45,369 nt of DNA from Thiomicrorhabdus heinhorstiae (GTDB taxonomy: Bacteria; Pseudomonadota; Gammaproteobacteria; Thiomicrospirales; Thiomicrospiraceae). Below are positions 1 to 8,231 of this stretch, one piece after another. The stretch spans positions 1-45,369 of the forward strand of contig NZ_JACBGI020000019.1 in assembly GCF_013391765.2 (NCBI RefSeq), in the 5' to 3' direction. Each line of letters starts with the position of its first letter. Position 1 is the stretch's first letter. Below the pieces are notes generated by a model. The model did not search any database. It saw only the letters and a program-made list of their open reading frames with translations, and was not told the DNA's origin. A program made the position numbers and the translations under genes.

Positions 1-34
1 CTAAATAATTGTTTTTTAAGATTTTTTTAAAAAC

Positions 35-50
35 TGGCATCAAAGTCGTT
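35..50 (+). promoter_or_regulatory. possible sigma-54 promoter of the osmC operon
   Basis: TGGCATCAAAGTCGTT resembles the -24/-12 consensus TGGCAYG-N4-TTGCW. The GG is intact, but the -12 element reads TCGT instead of TTGC. It lies about 65 bases before the osmC start, and a sigma-54 activator gene is nearby. The match is weak. The region further upstream, where activator sites would lie, is outside the window. Confidence 0.3.
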
Positions 51-115
51 AATAGCTAGACAAGTTTTCGTAACTGGATTTACAAATTTTAAATTTCATC
101 TTTTAGGAGAAAAAA

Positions 116-652
116 ATGTCTGAAGTAGTTATCCCATCATGTCTACGTCCAATTGATACTGCAGGTCTTAACAAACTTGGTGAAGCCGGTAAAGCGGATC
201 CAAATGCAGTTAAAACCCTTAAATCAAAAACCGTTCTAGAAGGTCAGTTCAAGAACTATAACTATATTCGCGATCTTCCTGCAATCGTTGTTGATGAGCC
301 ACCTGGGCTACTAGGTGAAGATACCGCTCCAAACCCTTCTGAAATGGCGCTACTTTCTCTAGGTTCTTGTTTGTCTGTTGGTGTGCAAGCTAACGCGACT
401 AACCGTGGTATTCCTTTGACCAAACTAGAAGTTCAACTGGAAGGTGACATCAACATCACTGCGGTTTGGGGTACAGGTGACCTTGATCCTAACAAACCAC
501 TAGGTGTAACCGAAGTACGTGCATACTTCACTATCGAATCTCCAGGTACATCTAAAGAAGTACTAGAAGAACTTGTTGCGCATGCGATGAAGTGGTCTCC
601 AGTAGCTAACACCTATATGAACCAAGTCAAAATGTCAGGTGAATTAGTCTAA
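116..652 (+). CDS. OsmC-family protein
   Basis: 178-residue OsmC/Ohr-fold protein. The family contains thiol peroxidases that reduce organic hydroperoxides with two cysteines. The first family cysteine is visible at residue 85 in the helix start SLGSCLSVG. The second, normally in a CPV motif, is replaced by serine at residue 161 (KWSPV). Two-cysteine peroxidase chemistry therefore looks unlikely, and a binding or non-redox role is possible. The start follows AGGAG at about 105-109. It is the first gene of an apparent operon with a flavoprotein and a rubredoxin reductase fusion, which suggests protection from, or participation in, an oxidative reaction. The family call is good; the function is not known. 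Confidence 0.8.
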   Translation: MSEVVIPSCLRPIDTAGLNKLGEAGKADPNAVKTLKSKTVLEGQFKNYNYIRDLPAIVVDEPPGLLGEDTAPNPSEMALLSLGSCLSVGVQANATNRGIPLTKLEVQLEGDINITAVWGTGDLDPNKPLGVTEVRAYFTIESPGTSKEVLEELVAHAMKWSPVANTYMNQVKMSGELV

Positions 653-663
653 GACCTATTTAT

Positions 664-692
664 TGTGTACCGGACCTACCCCCCGGTACACA
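664..692 (+). other. intercistronic stem-loop
   Basis: TGTGTACCGG (664-673) pairs perfectly with CCGGTACACA (683-692) across a 9-base loop. No U-tract follows, and the ribosome site of the next gene (AAGGAG) begins just after. It could protect the upstream osmC message or tune downstream expression; it does not look like a terminator. Confidence 0.55.
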
Positions 693-711
693 AACGCATA
701 AGGAGATCATC

Positions 712-1806
712 ATGATTGAACAAGTGATCAAAAAGTCATTAAAACCACTGACTGTCGACATTGACCATGGTAAATATACGACTGAAGTGCTATCAGAATT
801 AGGTAAAGTCGGCGCGTTCAGCCCACACATTCCTTCTCAAAATAATGGCAATCTGGATCTTTTCAAAACCATTCAGAACATGGCGCAAGTATCAGAAGAG
901 TGTATGTCTACAGGCTTTATGATGTGGGCTCACACTGTATGTGAATGGTACATCGAAAACTCTGAAAACGAGTGGTTGAAAAGTGAAATCCTACCGAAAA
1001 TGGTAGAAGGTGAACTATTTGGCGCCACCTCGCTATCCAACCCAATGAAATACTTTGCCGGTATCGAACCGCTAAAAGTATATGCAGTTGAAACCGAAGA
1101 CGGCTATCTTCTAAACGGTGCTCTACCTTGGGTTTCTAATATCTGGCCAAACTCTGACAAACACTTTTTCGGTTGTATTTTCCATGTTCAAGATGAAGCA
1201 GGAAACACCTTAAGAGATGCAATGGCATTGATTCCATGCGATCTTGAAAACCTGACTTTACAACAACAGGTTGAATTCATCGGAATGGAAGGTACCGGTA
1301 CCTTTGCCATGGTATTTGACGATGCTTTCTTGCCGAAAAAATATTTACTGGCCGATCCTGTCGGACCTTACCTGCAAAAAATCAAAGCAGGCTTCGTATT
1401 ACTGCAAGCCGGTATGGCTGTAGGGGTTATTCAAGGCTGTATCAACGAGATGAACAAATCGAACTTGTCTCTGAGTGCAATCAACCAATACCTGGATAAC
1501 ACTCCAGAAGAGCTTCAAGAAGAGCTTAACGATGCCGCAGAAATTGTTCAAGAGCTGTGCGAAAAACCATACACCCCTGGTGATGACTTTTTCAAAAGCG
1601 TTCTTGAAGTCCGTCTGTTAGGGGCAGAAATTTGCAAACGCGCTGCCGATTCAGTGATGCAGCATGCCGGTGCCAAAGGCTATATCGTGGATGCGCCGGC
1701 ACAACGCAAAATGCGCGAAGCTTATTTCGTAATTATTGTCACACCATCTATCAAACATCTACGTAAAGAAATTCAACGCCTAGAAGTAGGCCTTGATGCA
1801 GCTTAA
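712..1806 (+). CDS. acyl-CoA dehydrogenase-like flavoprotein
   Basis: 364 residues with the acyl-CoA dehydrogenase fold. The N-terminal helical domain includes MMWAHTVCEWY. The middle beta domain has GMEGTGTFAMVFDDAFLP. The C-terminal helical domain carries the HAGAKGYIVDAPAQRKMREA segment that matches the family's FAD-contact region. The usual catalytic base motif (IYEGT) is replaced by IVTPS at about 342-346, so a classical dehydrogenase reaction is doubtful. Relatives without this Glu include flavin-dependent monooxygenases and oxidases of the DszC/SfnB type. The gene follows osmC and precedes a rubredoxin reductase fusion, with AAGGAG before the ATG. I infer an oxidative step on a small substrate, perhaps one imported by the nearby ABC transporter. 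Confidence 0.75.
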   Translation: MIEQVIKKSLKPLTVDIDHGKYTTEVLSELGKVGAFSPHIPSQNNGNLDLFKTIQNMAQVSEECMSTGFMMWAHTVCEWYIENSENEWLKSEILPKMVEGELFGATSLSNPMKYFAGIEPLKVYAVETEDGYLLNGALPWVSNIWPNSDKHFFGCIFHVQDEAGNTLRDAMALIPCDLENLTLQQQVEFIGMEGTGTFAMVFDDAFLPKKYLLADPVGPYLQKIKAGFVLLQAGMAVGVIQGCINEMNKSNLSLSAINQYLDNTPEELQEELNDAAEIVQELCEKPYTPGDDFFKSVLEVRLLGAEICKRAADSVMQHAGAKGYIVDAPAQRKMREAYFVIIVTPSIKHLRKEIQRLEVGLDAA

Positions 1807-1849
1807 CAAGCAATAGAAATGACGAAGCTGTGTCGAAAGGAGAAATGTT

Positions 1850-3229
1850 ATGACTGAAGAGTATCGCAAGTACATCTGTAAAGTATGCGGTTTAATTTAC
1901 GATGAAGAGGAAGGTGATCCGGATTCAGGCCTTGCTCCCGGGACACGCTTTGAAGATATTCCTGATGACTGGTACTGCCCACTATGTCTGGTCAGTAAAG
2001 CCGAGTTCATTCCACTGGAAGACCTGCCTAAAGCCGTAGCAGACGGCGACTTGCCAAAACACAAAATCAGTGATTATGCCGATGTGATGATTATCGGTTC
2101 CGGTTACGCGGGTTGGCAGGTTGCCGAATCCATTCGTCGAGAACTGCCTGATGCGGTTATCACATTGATTACCGCTGATGATGGAGTGGTTTATCCAAAA
2201 CCATCGCTCTCTATGGCACTTCGCCAAGATCGTTCTGCAGATGACTTGAAAGAGTACAGCGCCCAACAGAAAGCGGCAGAACTGGACATTGGCGTAAAAA
2301 CACTAACCCGTGTTATGACTGTTAATGAGCAACGTAAAAAAGTGACCACCACCAAAGGAAACTTCCACTACGACAAGCTGATTATCGCAACTGGCGCAAA
2401 AGCACTTAAACCACAGATTTCCGGAACGGTTGCACATGAAATGGTCACACTAAACGACCTGCCTAGCTATCGCAGATTCCGCAAAACAATCACCGAGGTT
2501 GATCACATCACCATTATCGGTGGCGGCCTAATCGGAACCGAAATGGCAGAAGACCTGATTGAAGCAGGTAAATCCGTCACTTTAATGGTTCGTGAAGAGC
2601 AATTAATGCCGGGCATGCTTCCAGAATCGATCGCAGCGGATCTGGCAGATAAGATTACAGCCAAAGGCGTCGATATTCGCTTTGGTCAGATGGTAACCGA
2701 AATGAATGGTGCCAACGGAAATTACGACCTGAAACTCAGTACCGGCGAGCAACTTTCAACCGGACTGGTATTATCGGCCATCGGTATCGCGCCGAATGTC
2801 GGGCTTGCCAAAAAATTGAATCTGGAAATCAATCGCGGCATCAAGATCAACGATTACTGCCAAACGTCTAATCCGGATGTGTATGCAATCGGCGACTGTG
2901 CTGAATCCGAAGCCGGTGTTCAAGCTTTCCTTGAACCGATTCGTCGCCAGGCAATTGCAATTGCTGCGCACTTGAAAGGTGAAATGGAACTTCCGTTCCA
3001 CGCAGTGTCGCCATTGATCAAAACCAAGACATCGACACTGTCGATTATGCTTAGCCTGCCTTTGGGTATCAGCGATCAAAACGCATGGAAAACCGAAGAA
3101 CACATTGGTAGCGATCAGAAATTGGTATGCAAGGATGAAGAAGACCACCTGCTTGGCTTCGCGCTAAGTGGTGAAATGGTTCACCAGGCAAACAGCCTGT
3201 ACAAACAAGTTAATCCAAATATGGGCTAA
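1850..3229 (+). CDS. rubredoxin-rubredoxin reductase fusion
   Basis: 459 residues. The N-terminal rubredoxin domain (about 1-55) has iron ligands Cys10, Cys13, Cys43 and Cys46 in CKVC and CPLC. A two-dinucleotide-domain reductase follows: FAD-binding GSGYAG at 83-88, NAD(P)H-binding GGGLIGTE at 224-231, and the C-terminal FAD motif YAIGDC at 345-350. The protein should pass electrons from NAD(P)H through FAD to rubredoxin iron and then to an acceptor, as AlkT/AlkG-type pairs do for oxygenases. In this operon the acceptor may be the acyl-CoA-dehydrogenase-like protein or an oxygen-scavenging partner. The start follows AAAGGAG. This is the last gene of the operon. Confidence 0.88.
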   Translation: MTEEYRKYICKVCGLIYDEEEGDPDSGLAPGTRFEDIPDDWYCPLCLVSKAEFIPLEDLPKAVADGDLPKHKISDYADVMIIGSGYAGWQVAESIRRELPDAVITLITADDGVVYPKPSLSMALRQDRSADDLKEYSAQQKAAELDIGVKTLTRVMTVNEQRKKVTTTKGNFHYDKLIIATGAKALKPQISGTVAHEMVTLNDLPSYRRFRKTITEVDHITIIGGGLIGTEMAEDLIEAGKSVTLMVREEQLMPGMLPESIAADLADKITAKGVDIRFGQMVTEMNGANGNYDLKLSTGEQLSTGLVLSAIGIAPNVGLAKKLNLEINRGIKINDYCQTSNPDVYAIGDCAESEAGVQAFLEPIRRQAIAIAAHLKGEMELPFHAVSPLIKTKTSTLSIMLSLPLGISDQNAWKTEEHIGSDQKLVCKDEEDHLLGFALSGEMVHQANSLYKQVNPNMG

Positions 3230-3240
3230 CTTCATGTTGC

Positions 3241-3267
3241 CTCCGGCCGAGTCCAACCTGGTCGGAG
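3241..3267 (+). other. hairpin downstream of the rubredoxin reductase gene
   Basis: CTCCGGCC (3241-3248) pairs with GGTCGGAG (3260-3267) with one G-T wobble. No U-tract follows. It sits between the stop codon and the canonical terminator at 3304 and may protect the 3' end. Confidence 0.35.
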
Positions 3268-3303
3268 CAGCAAATAAACGCTAGAGACTCCCAACTCGCA
3301 CCC

Positions 3304-3326
3304 AAGCCCCGTAAAGGGGCTTTTTT
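3304..3326 (+). terminator. rho-independent terminator of the osmC operon
   Basis: AAGCCCC, GTAAA loop, GGGGCTT, then a run of T. It lies 75 bases after the rubredoxin reductase stop. Confidence 0.85.
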
Positions 3327-3382
3327 ATTATATCCAGCGCAAATCCAGTTTGACTTGCTCCCCCATCTACTTATTTGCCCTT

Positions 3383-3778
3383 CTATCCCTGCTCAAGTAC
3401 CGCACCGGCCAAAGCGGCTATGGCATGAATCACTCTGGTTCTTTTTGTACGACGAAAATCCATCATATATGGAATATTCTTTAGTACACTATCCGCCCAC
3501 TCCTGAACCTCGGCACTCTCGCTTTCAAAACGCCACTCATGAGCTAGCTTATTACGCAATCGATTTAGCCTAACTAAAGAATTAACAAGAAATTGAGAAT
3601 TTGAACTAGCCTTGAACCGGCCAATTTTTGCATAAAAACTCAAATCGTCATTACCTACGATACTTGTAAGGACCTCTTCAATCAGCAAATGTCCTTTCAG
3701 CAATATCATTTGCGTATCTTTATAATCGTGTAAATGACAATAAACCGCCCATTCTAATATTCCTTTAGGAATAGACAT
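3383..3778 (-). CDS. HEPN-like hypothetical protein
   Basis: 131 residues, predicted all-helical, with RLRNKLAHEW at about residues 72-81. This gives the R-x4-H pattern (RNKLAH) found in HEPN-fold proteins, many of which are RNases or nucleic-acid-associated toxins. I do not recognise the exact family; DUF4145/MltR-type HEPN relatives are possible. A GGGGGG stretch just before the ATG may serve as ribosome site, with short spacing. The gene is much richer in A+T than its neighbours and stands alone between an operon terminator and a regulator gene, which hints at separate acquisition. No partner antitoxin-sized ORF is seen. Confidence 0.55.
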   Translation of the reverse strand: MSIPKGILEWAVYCHLHDYKDTQMILLKGHLLIEEVLTSIVGNDDLSFYAKIGRFKASSNSQFLVNSLVRLNRLRNKLAHEWRFESESAEVQEWADSVLKNIPYMMDFRRTKRTRVIHAIAALAGAVLEQG

Positions 3779-4025
3779 ATCCCCCCTAAAAACATCTTAC
3801 AAAACGGCAACTGAAGACCACAGTTCAATTATAGAGATGAACTCTATTATTCTTGATCACAAAAGCAAAACAATGAAAACACAGAGAGCCATGCTGAACG
3901 AGCAAAAAGATAATCTGTTAGGAAAGAAGAGAATATTAAACAGGATGGAAAGTTCATTGCTAATTGGGAGAGCCGAAAAAAGACCTACCCAACTAAAGCA
4001 ATGAAGAATAACTATAAATACGAGG

Positions 4026-5708
4026 TTATTTAACTTGCAGCCCTAGCTTGCTTAAACGATAGTTGAACTGACGAGGCGTCATATCGAGCAGAGCAGCGGC
4101 CTGGGTTTTATTGCCGTGCGCCTGGTGCAAGGCTTCCATCAAACGTTCGCTTTCATCTTCAGAGACGCGCCAGTAGTTGCGCTTGCCGCCGTGATTCATG
4201 CTCTCGTCATGCGAGGAAGCCGCCACCTTATGCCGATGATGGTCCATCACTGCGACTCGGTCATTTAACATCGGTTGCATTTCGTGCTCGATCACATCCG
4301 GCTCTTTGGCAATCAAAGCCTTATGGGTGTGCGCAATTCTCGAAGCCGCCATAATACCGCTCTCTTCACTGATGATTTGCTGTATCAGATCAGCAGTAAT
4401 GAAACGGTTGCTTTCCGCCATCAGAACAGCACGTTTAATGACGTTTTCCAATTGACGAATATTCCCCGGCCAATCGTAAGTTTCCAAAAAGCCCAAGGCA
4501 CCTTGATCGAAAATCGTACCAACACCATATTCCTGGTTAGCCAGGTTCAGGAAGTGGCGAGATAGCAAACGAATATCGCCGTAACGGTCACGCAACGGCG
4601 GCAATTCGATCGGGAAAACATTCAGGCGGTAGAACAAGTCGAGACGGAAACGCCCTTGGTTAACGCCTTCATGCAGATCCTTGTGCGATGCGACGATAAT
4701 GCGAACATCAACCGGAATCGGACGATTGGAGCCTACGCGGGTAATGGTGCGCTCTTCAAGCACTCGCAACAGTTTGGCTTGCAGCCCAAGGTCCATATCC
4801 CCGATCTCATCCAGGAACAGAGTCCCTTTGTGCGCCAGCTCGATTTTCCCCTGCTTGGTTTGCGTCGCACCGGTAAAGGCGCCTTTTTCATGCCCGAACA
4901 ATTCGGATTCAAGCAAATCAAGCGGAATCGCCGCACAGTTAATGGCGATAAAAGGTCCGTCCTGACGATGCGACGAAAGATGCAGCATTCGCGAGAACTT
5001 CTCTTTACCCGTTCCGGACTCCCCTTTCAAGAGGACGGTTACCGACGCATTCGCGGCACGGGTCACCTTATTTAAGGCATCCATCAGAGCCGAACTTTCA
5101 CCGATAATACCGTAATGCGACCCTTGACTGGTTGCCAGTGCTCTCAGTTGTTCGTTCTCTTCTTTCAGAATCTGCGTCTGCTGCTCAAGCATGGTGTTAA
5201 CCGCGAGGATTTCACTAATGAACAAAGCGATCAGCTTAAGAATGTTCAGATCCTTATCCAAAGGACGAGTACGGCCTTTCAGACGGTTAACGGCCATAAC
5301 TCCAACCGGTACACCGTTACGAATAATCGGTGTCGCGATGAAAGAAACCGGCTCCTGAGGCAAAGTCTCACGGCTGACCGTTCTGCACAAATAATCCTCT
5401 TCCAAGTCGATATCAGGAACAATCCACGGCTGACCGGAATGCATAACCTTCCCGGTAATCCCTTCGCGGATAGCAAAACGGCTGCGCGCTACTTCTTCTT
5501 CGGTCAAGCCGTAAGAGTAAGCGGTATACAGATAACCACTGGTCGGCTCCTGCAATAGCACGCGACCACGGTTTAACCCCATCTGTCTGGAGATAATACT
5601 TAAAATCGATTGAATCGCTTTTTCCGGCTGATTGGCATTTTCAATCTGCTCAGCCGCTTCTTTGATTACAATAAATTCGAAATGTTCGGCAATATCCAAC
5701 ATCGACAT
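4026..5708 (-). CDS. NifA-like sigma-54 activator, GAF-AAA-Fis
   Basis: 560 residues. An N-terminal GAF sensor domain (about 10-170) is followed by a coiled linker. The AAA+ ATPase has Walker A GESGTGKE at 229-236, the sigma-54 contact loop GAFTGA at 276-281 and Walker B TLFLDE at 296-301. The C-terminus is a Fis-type helix-turn-helix (NKTQAAALLDMTPRQFNYRLSKLG). All parts needed to open sigma-54 promoters are present. No receiver domain is present, so it should sense a small ligand or partner protein through GAF. It lies between the osmC operon and the ABC operon at 6084-9053 and is the obvious candidate to control one or both. The start has AAGGA upstream. Confidence 0.88.
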   Translation of the reverse strand: MSMLDIAEHFEFIVIKEAAEQIENANQPEKAIQSILSIISRQMGLNRGRVLLQEPTSGYLYTAYSYGLTEEEVARSRFAIREGITGKVMHSGQPWIVPDIDLEEDYLCRTVSRETLPQEPVSFIATPIIRNGVPVGVMAVNRLKGRTRPLDKDLNILKLIALFISEILAVNTMLEQQTQILKEENEQLRALATSQGSHYGIIGESSALMDALNKVTRAANASVTVLLKGESGTGKEKFSRMLHLSSHRQDGPFIAINCAAIPLDLLESELFGHEKGAFTGATQTKQGKIELAHKGTLFLDEIGDMDLGLQAKLLRVLEERTITRVGSNRPIPVDVRIIVASHKDLHEGVNQGRFRLDLFYRLNVFPIELPPLRDRYGDIRLLSRHFLNLANQEYGVGTIFDQGALGFLETYDWPGNIRQLENVIKRAVLMAESNRFITADLIQQIISEESGIMAASRIAHTHKALIAKEPDVIEHEMQPMLNDRVAVMDHHRHKVAASSHDESMNHGGKRNYWRVSEDESERLMEALHQAHGNKTQAAALLDMTPRQFNYRLSKLGLQVK

Positions 5709-5777
5709 AGGCGATCCTTAATTTCTAAGGGTTTCTTCTATCAATTCGTTTTCAGTTATATAGATCAGGAGGTTTTT

Positions 5778-5993
5778 ATGCCGATCTCATGCCACCTTTA
5801 CGACCAATTGGAAATCGCCGCAATGCATAAACGCAAACTTAAGCTGGTGTTTAAAGATCCAAACCACCCGTTTCATAACCGTATCGTAAGTGTGCAGGAT
5901 TTACAAACCCGCAACTCTCAGGAATATGCCTTGACGGAAAATGGTGAAACCATCGCCCTGGAAGGCCTTGATAGATTGGAAACAGTTAGTTAG
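5778..5993 (+). CDS. Rof-like Rho-binding antiterminator
   Basis: 71-residue protein starting at the ATG after a strong AGGAGG. The pattern ISCHLYDQLEIAA near the N-terminus, followed by alternating strands (LKLVFKD, NRIVSVQDL, YALTENGETIAL), matches the small Sm-like fold of E. coli Rof, which binds Rho factor and inhibits termination. The longer frame upstream is not needed for the start. It is divergent from the sigma-54 activator and ends at a strong bidirectional terminator. Whether it acts on global Rho activity or only locally cannot be told. The assignment rests on short sequence similarity. Confidence 0.6.
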   Translation: MPISCHLYDQLEIAAMHKRKLKLVFKDPNHPFHNRIVSVQDLQTRNSQEYALTENGETIALEGLDRLETVS

Positions 5994-6046
5994 TAGTGTG
6001 TTTTCAGCGCTCTGTCGAGAGCTGTAAATTCGACCTGGTTATACGT

Positions 6047-6070
6047 CAAAAGCCCCTGACGGGGCTTTTG
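6047..6070. terminator. bidirectional terminator
   Basis: CAAAAGCCCC, TGAC loop, GGGGCTTTTG: a perfect 10-base-pair stem with A/T-rich ends. It serves the rof-like gene (+) and the ABC permease operon (-) that converge here. Confidence 0.85.
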
Positions 6071-6083
6071 AACATTGAGTGAT

Positions 6084-6926
6084 TTACTCGGCATGCCAGG
6101 AGTATCGTTTGATCAAGAACACTGCGATAGCGTCAAGAAGGTATCCGATCACCCCGATGACAACAACCATCGCTGCCAGCGTGTCGTAAGCAAGAGTATC
6201 ACGCGCATCGTTGATTGCGTAACCCAGACCGGATGTTACCCCCAGGTATTCCGCAGGAACCAATACTACCCACGCAACACCGACCGCCAGACGAATCCCT
6301 GCAAACACATCCTGTGCGATTGCCGGCATAATGACGCGACGTAACATCTGGTAACCGTCGGCACCCAGGTTTTTAGCGACACGGAACCAGTTAGGGTCGA
6401 TACGCTGTACACCGTGAGCGGTACCGAAAACGATCGGCCATACGGTTGCCATAACAATCAAGAAGACAATCGCTCCATCCCAGGTTTCGAAAGCCAATAC
6501 CGCGATCGGCATCCACGCCAGAGGACTGATCATTCGCAAGAACTGGAATGGCATGTTAGCCAACTGACGCATTGCCAGGAAGTAACCCATCAGAACCCCA
6601 AGCGGAACACCGATCACAATCCCCCAGAACAGACCCAACAGGATTCGTTCCAAACTGGAAACAATGGTATCCCACAGGAATTCCGTTCCCAATAGAGACC
6701 AAAGAGCCGACAGCGCAGGGCCCGGAGCAAAATCCGCAAAAGCTTCCGTATCAGGGTTGCTCTGGATCAAAACTCCCCCGATCCACCAAAGGACCAGAAG
6801 AATTGTCATACCGAAAATCGAGTTAACGGTTGTTTGTGCCCACATAGGCAGGTTTTTGAACCCCTGCGACAACTGAGTTACAAAATCAGTTGAGCGCGCA
6901 GGAGCTGCAGCTTGGGCCGTACTCAT
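6084..6926 (-). CDS. ABC transporter permease, NrtB/SsuC/TauC type
   Basis: 280 residues with about six transmembrane segments and the binding-protein-dependent permease signature (FRVAKNLGADGYQMLRRVIMPAIAQDVFAGIRLAVGVAW), including the EAA-like loop that contacts the ATPase. It belongs to the nitrate/sulfonate/taurine importer group. Its ATG overlaps the stop of the binding-protein gene (ATGA), so the two are translationally coupled. It is the last gene of the ATPase-binding protein-permease operon and ends just before a shared terminator. The family does not tell the substrate. Confidence 0.88.
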   Translation of the reverse strand: MSTAQAAAPARSTDFVTQLSQGFKNLPMWAQTTVNSIFGMTILLVLWWIGGVLIQSNPDTEAFADFAPGPALSALWSLLGTEFLWDTIVSSLERILLGLFWGIVIGVPLGVLMGYFLAMRQLANMPFQFLRMISPLAWMPIAVLAFETWDGAIVFLIVMATVWPIVFGTAHGVQRIDPNWFRVAKNLGADGYQMLRRVIMPAIAQDVFAGIRLAVGVAWVVLVPAEYLGVTSGLGYAINDARDTLAYDTLAAMVVVIGVIGYLLDAIAVFLIKRYSWHAE

Positions 6927-8182
6927 AGTTCAAACACCTCTACACGCTCGGTTGGATTCGCAGGATCAACGCCGTTGACCTTGTCCCAAACACCGAATTT
7001 ATCCATCGCGTTCTTAACATACTCGTAGTTAACAAGATCCTTAGTAACAAAATCGGTATCCAACTCTTTCAAGAAAGTGGTATCACCGGTTACCAATGTC
7101 TCTTTCAATTGATCCACGATGAACTTGGTTGCTGAAGGATATGGATATGGGTTGAAGTCGATTCGACCTACTTTCCAATCTTCGTGTTCGATCGCATCTG
7201 GCTCTGCATAATGCTTAGGATCGTAGTCGGTCATGGCTTTCAATACCGCTTTCTCAGGCATAGGAAGATATTTCATACCGTCACGAGAAAGAAGTTTGGC
7301 TACTTCCGCTTTGTTCTCTTGTGCGTAAACTGCACCGCGAACGACCGCATTCATAACTTTTTGCGACCATTCTTTACGTTTTTGAACATGCTCATCATGC
7401 ATACAAACTACGCAGCAAGGGTGGTTTTTCCAGATATCACCGGTAAAGCGCAACATCTTCGCGCCGGCTTTCATTTCACCGAAAGCGTTGAAAGGTTCAG
7501 CAACGATATAAGCGTCGATTTTCTTCGCTGCCAGTGCAGGAGGCATATCCGGTGGAGGCATGATCTGCAGGTTAACCTGGTTAGGTTTAAGCTCATCGGT
7601 CTGATCTTGGATAACAGGTTCAAGACCGGCATTTTTAAGCGCCATCTGCAATACGATATTATGCATTGAATACCAGTAAGGAACTGCGATCTGCTTACCG
7701 CCAAGGTCTTCGAATTTTTCAACGCCAGTGTGCTTACCGACAACTAGACCGGAACCGTTGGTATGCGCCCAACCGGTAATGGTGACAGGAAAGTTGTTGT
7801 TATAACGCATCCAAACAGGGATCGGCTTAAGGAAGTGAACCAGGTTGAACTTGTGTGCCGCAAAACCTTCGATCAAAGGAGACCAACCACGGATAAGAGT
7901 CGGCTTTTCAACTTTCAAACCTTCATCTTCAAAGAAACCTTTAGCGTGCGCAACCAAAAGTGCACTTGCATCAGTAATCGGCAAGTAACCAATTCGAACA
8001 ACTTCATCAAATTCTTCATCAGCAGCCATAGCTTGGCTTGGCATAAGACTCAAACCGCCCATAGCGGCCATACCACCGGCAGCGGCCATGGAGTCTAGAA
8101 TAAATTCACGACGGCCTTTCTGTGGGTTAAAAACATAATCTTCATGAGACATTGGGTTATCAGGGCTACAATATTGACACAT
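6923..8182 (-). CDS. NrtA/TauA-family binding protein with N-terminal Cys motif
   Basis: 419 residues. The start is fixed by AAGGAG before the ATG and gives an unusual N-terminus with Cys2 and Cys5 (MCQYC), then a Tat signal with Arg24-Arg25 (GRREFILDSMAAAGG) and likely cleavage after AMA at about 53. The mature part is a type-II periplasmic binding protein of the nitrate/bicarbonate/taurine group (YSMHN at 171-175, YIVAEPFN near 225-232). A Cys-Cys pair occurs in HPCC at 254-257, with another Cys at 260. The second system at 38972 shares HPCC and YSMHN. Tat export suggests folding or cofactor loading in the cytoplasm. Substrate unknown. Confidence 0.88.
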   Translation of the reverse strand: MCQYCSPDNPMSHEDYVFNPQKGRREFILDSMAAAGGMAAMGGLSLMPSQAMAADEEFDEVVRIGYLPITDASALLVAHAKGFFEDEGLKVEKPTLIRGWSPLIEGFAAHKFNLVHFLKPIPVWMRYNNNFPVTITGWAHTNGSGLVVGKHTGVEKFEDLGGKQIAVPYWYSMHNIVLQMALKNAGLEPVIQDQTDELKPNQVNLQIMPPPDMPPALAAKKIDAYIVAEPFNAFGEMKAGAKMLRFTGDIWKNHPCCVVCMHDEHVQKRKEWSQKVMNAVVRGAVYAQENKAEVAKLLSRDGMKYLPMPEKAVLKAMTDYDPKHYAEPDAIEHEDWKVGRIDFNPYPYPSATKFIVDQLKETLVTGDTTFLKELDTDFVTKDLVNYEYVKNAMDKFGVWDKVNGVDPANPTERVEVFEL

Positions 8183-8231
8183 GGGACAATCTCCTTAAAA
8201 TTGGGCAAAATTAAATACTGTTAAACGGTTA

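Noticed and set aside
67-73. TTCGTAA half-site upstream of the osmC operon, as in the activator sites at 38745-38800
   Set aside because: The matching left arm is absent and the site would be downstream of the presumed promoter.
664-672. TGTGTAC resembling half of the purine operator
   Set aside because: The other half is not operator-like; the sequence is explained by the stem-loop at 664-692.
3355-3573. 72-codon plus-strand frame opposite the HEPN-like gene
   Set aside because: No ribosome site, no family; a shadow of the minus-strand gene.
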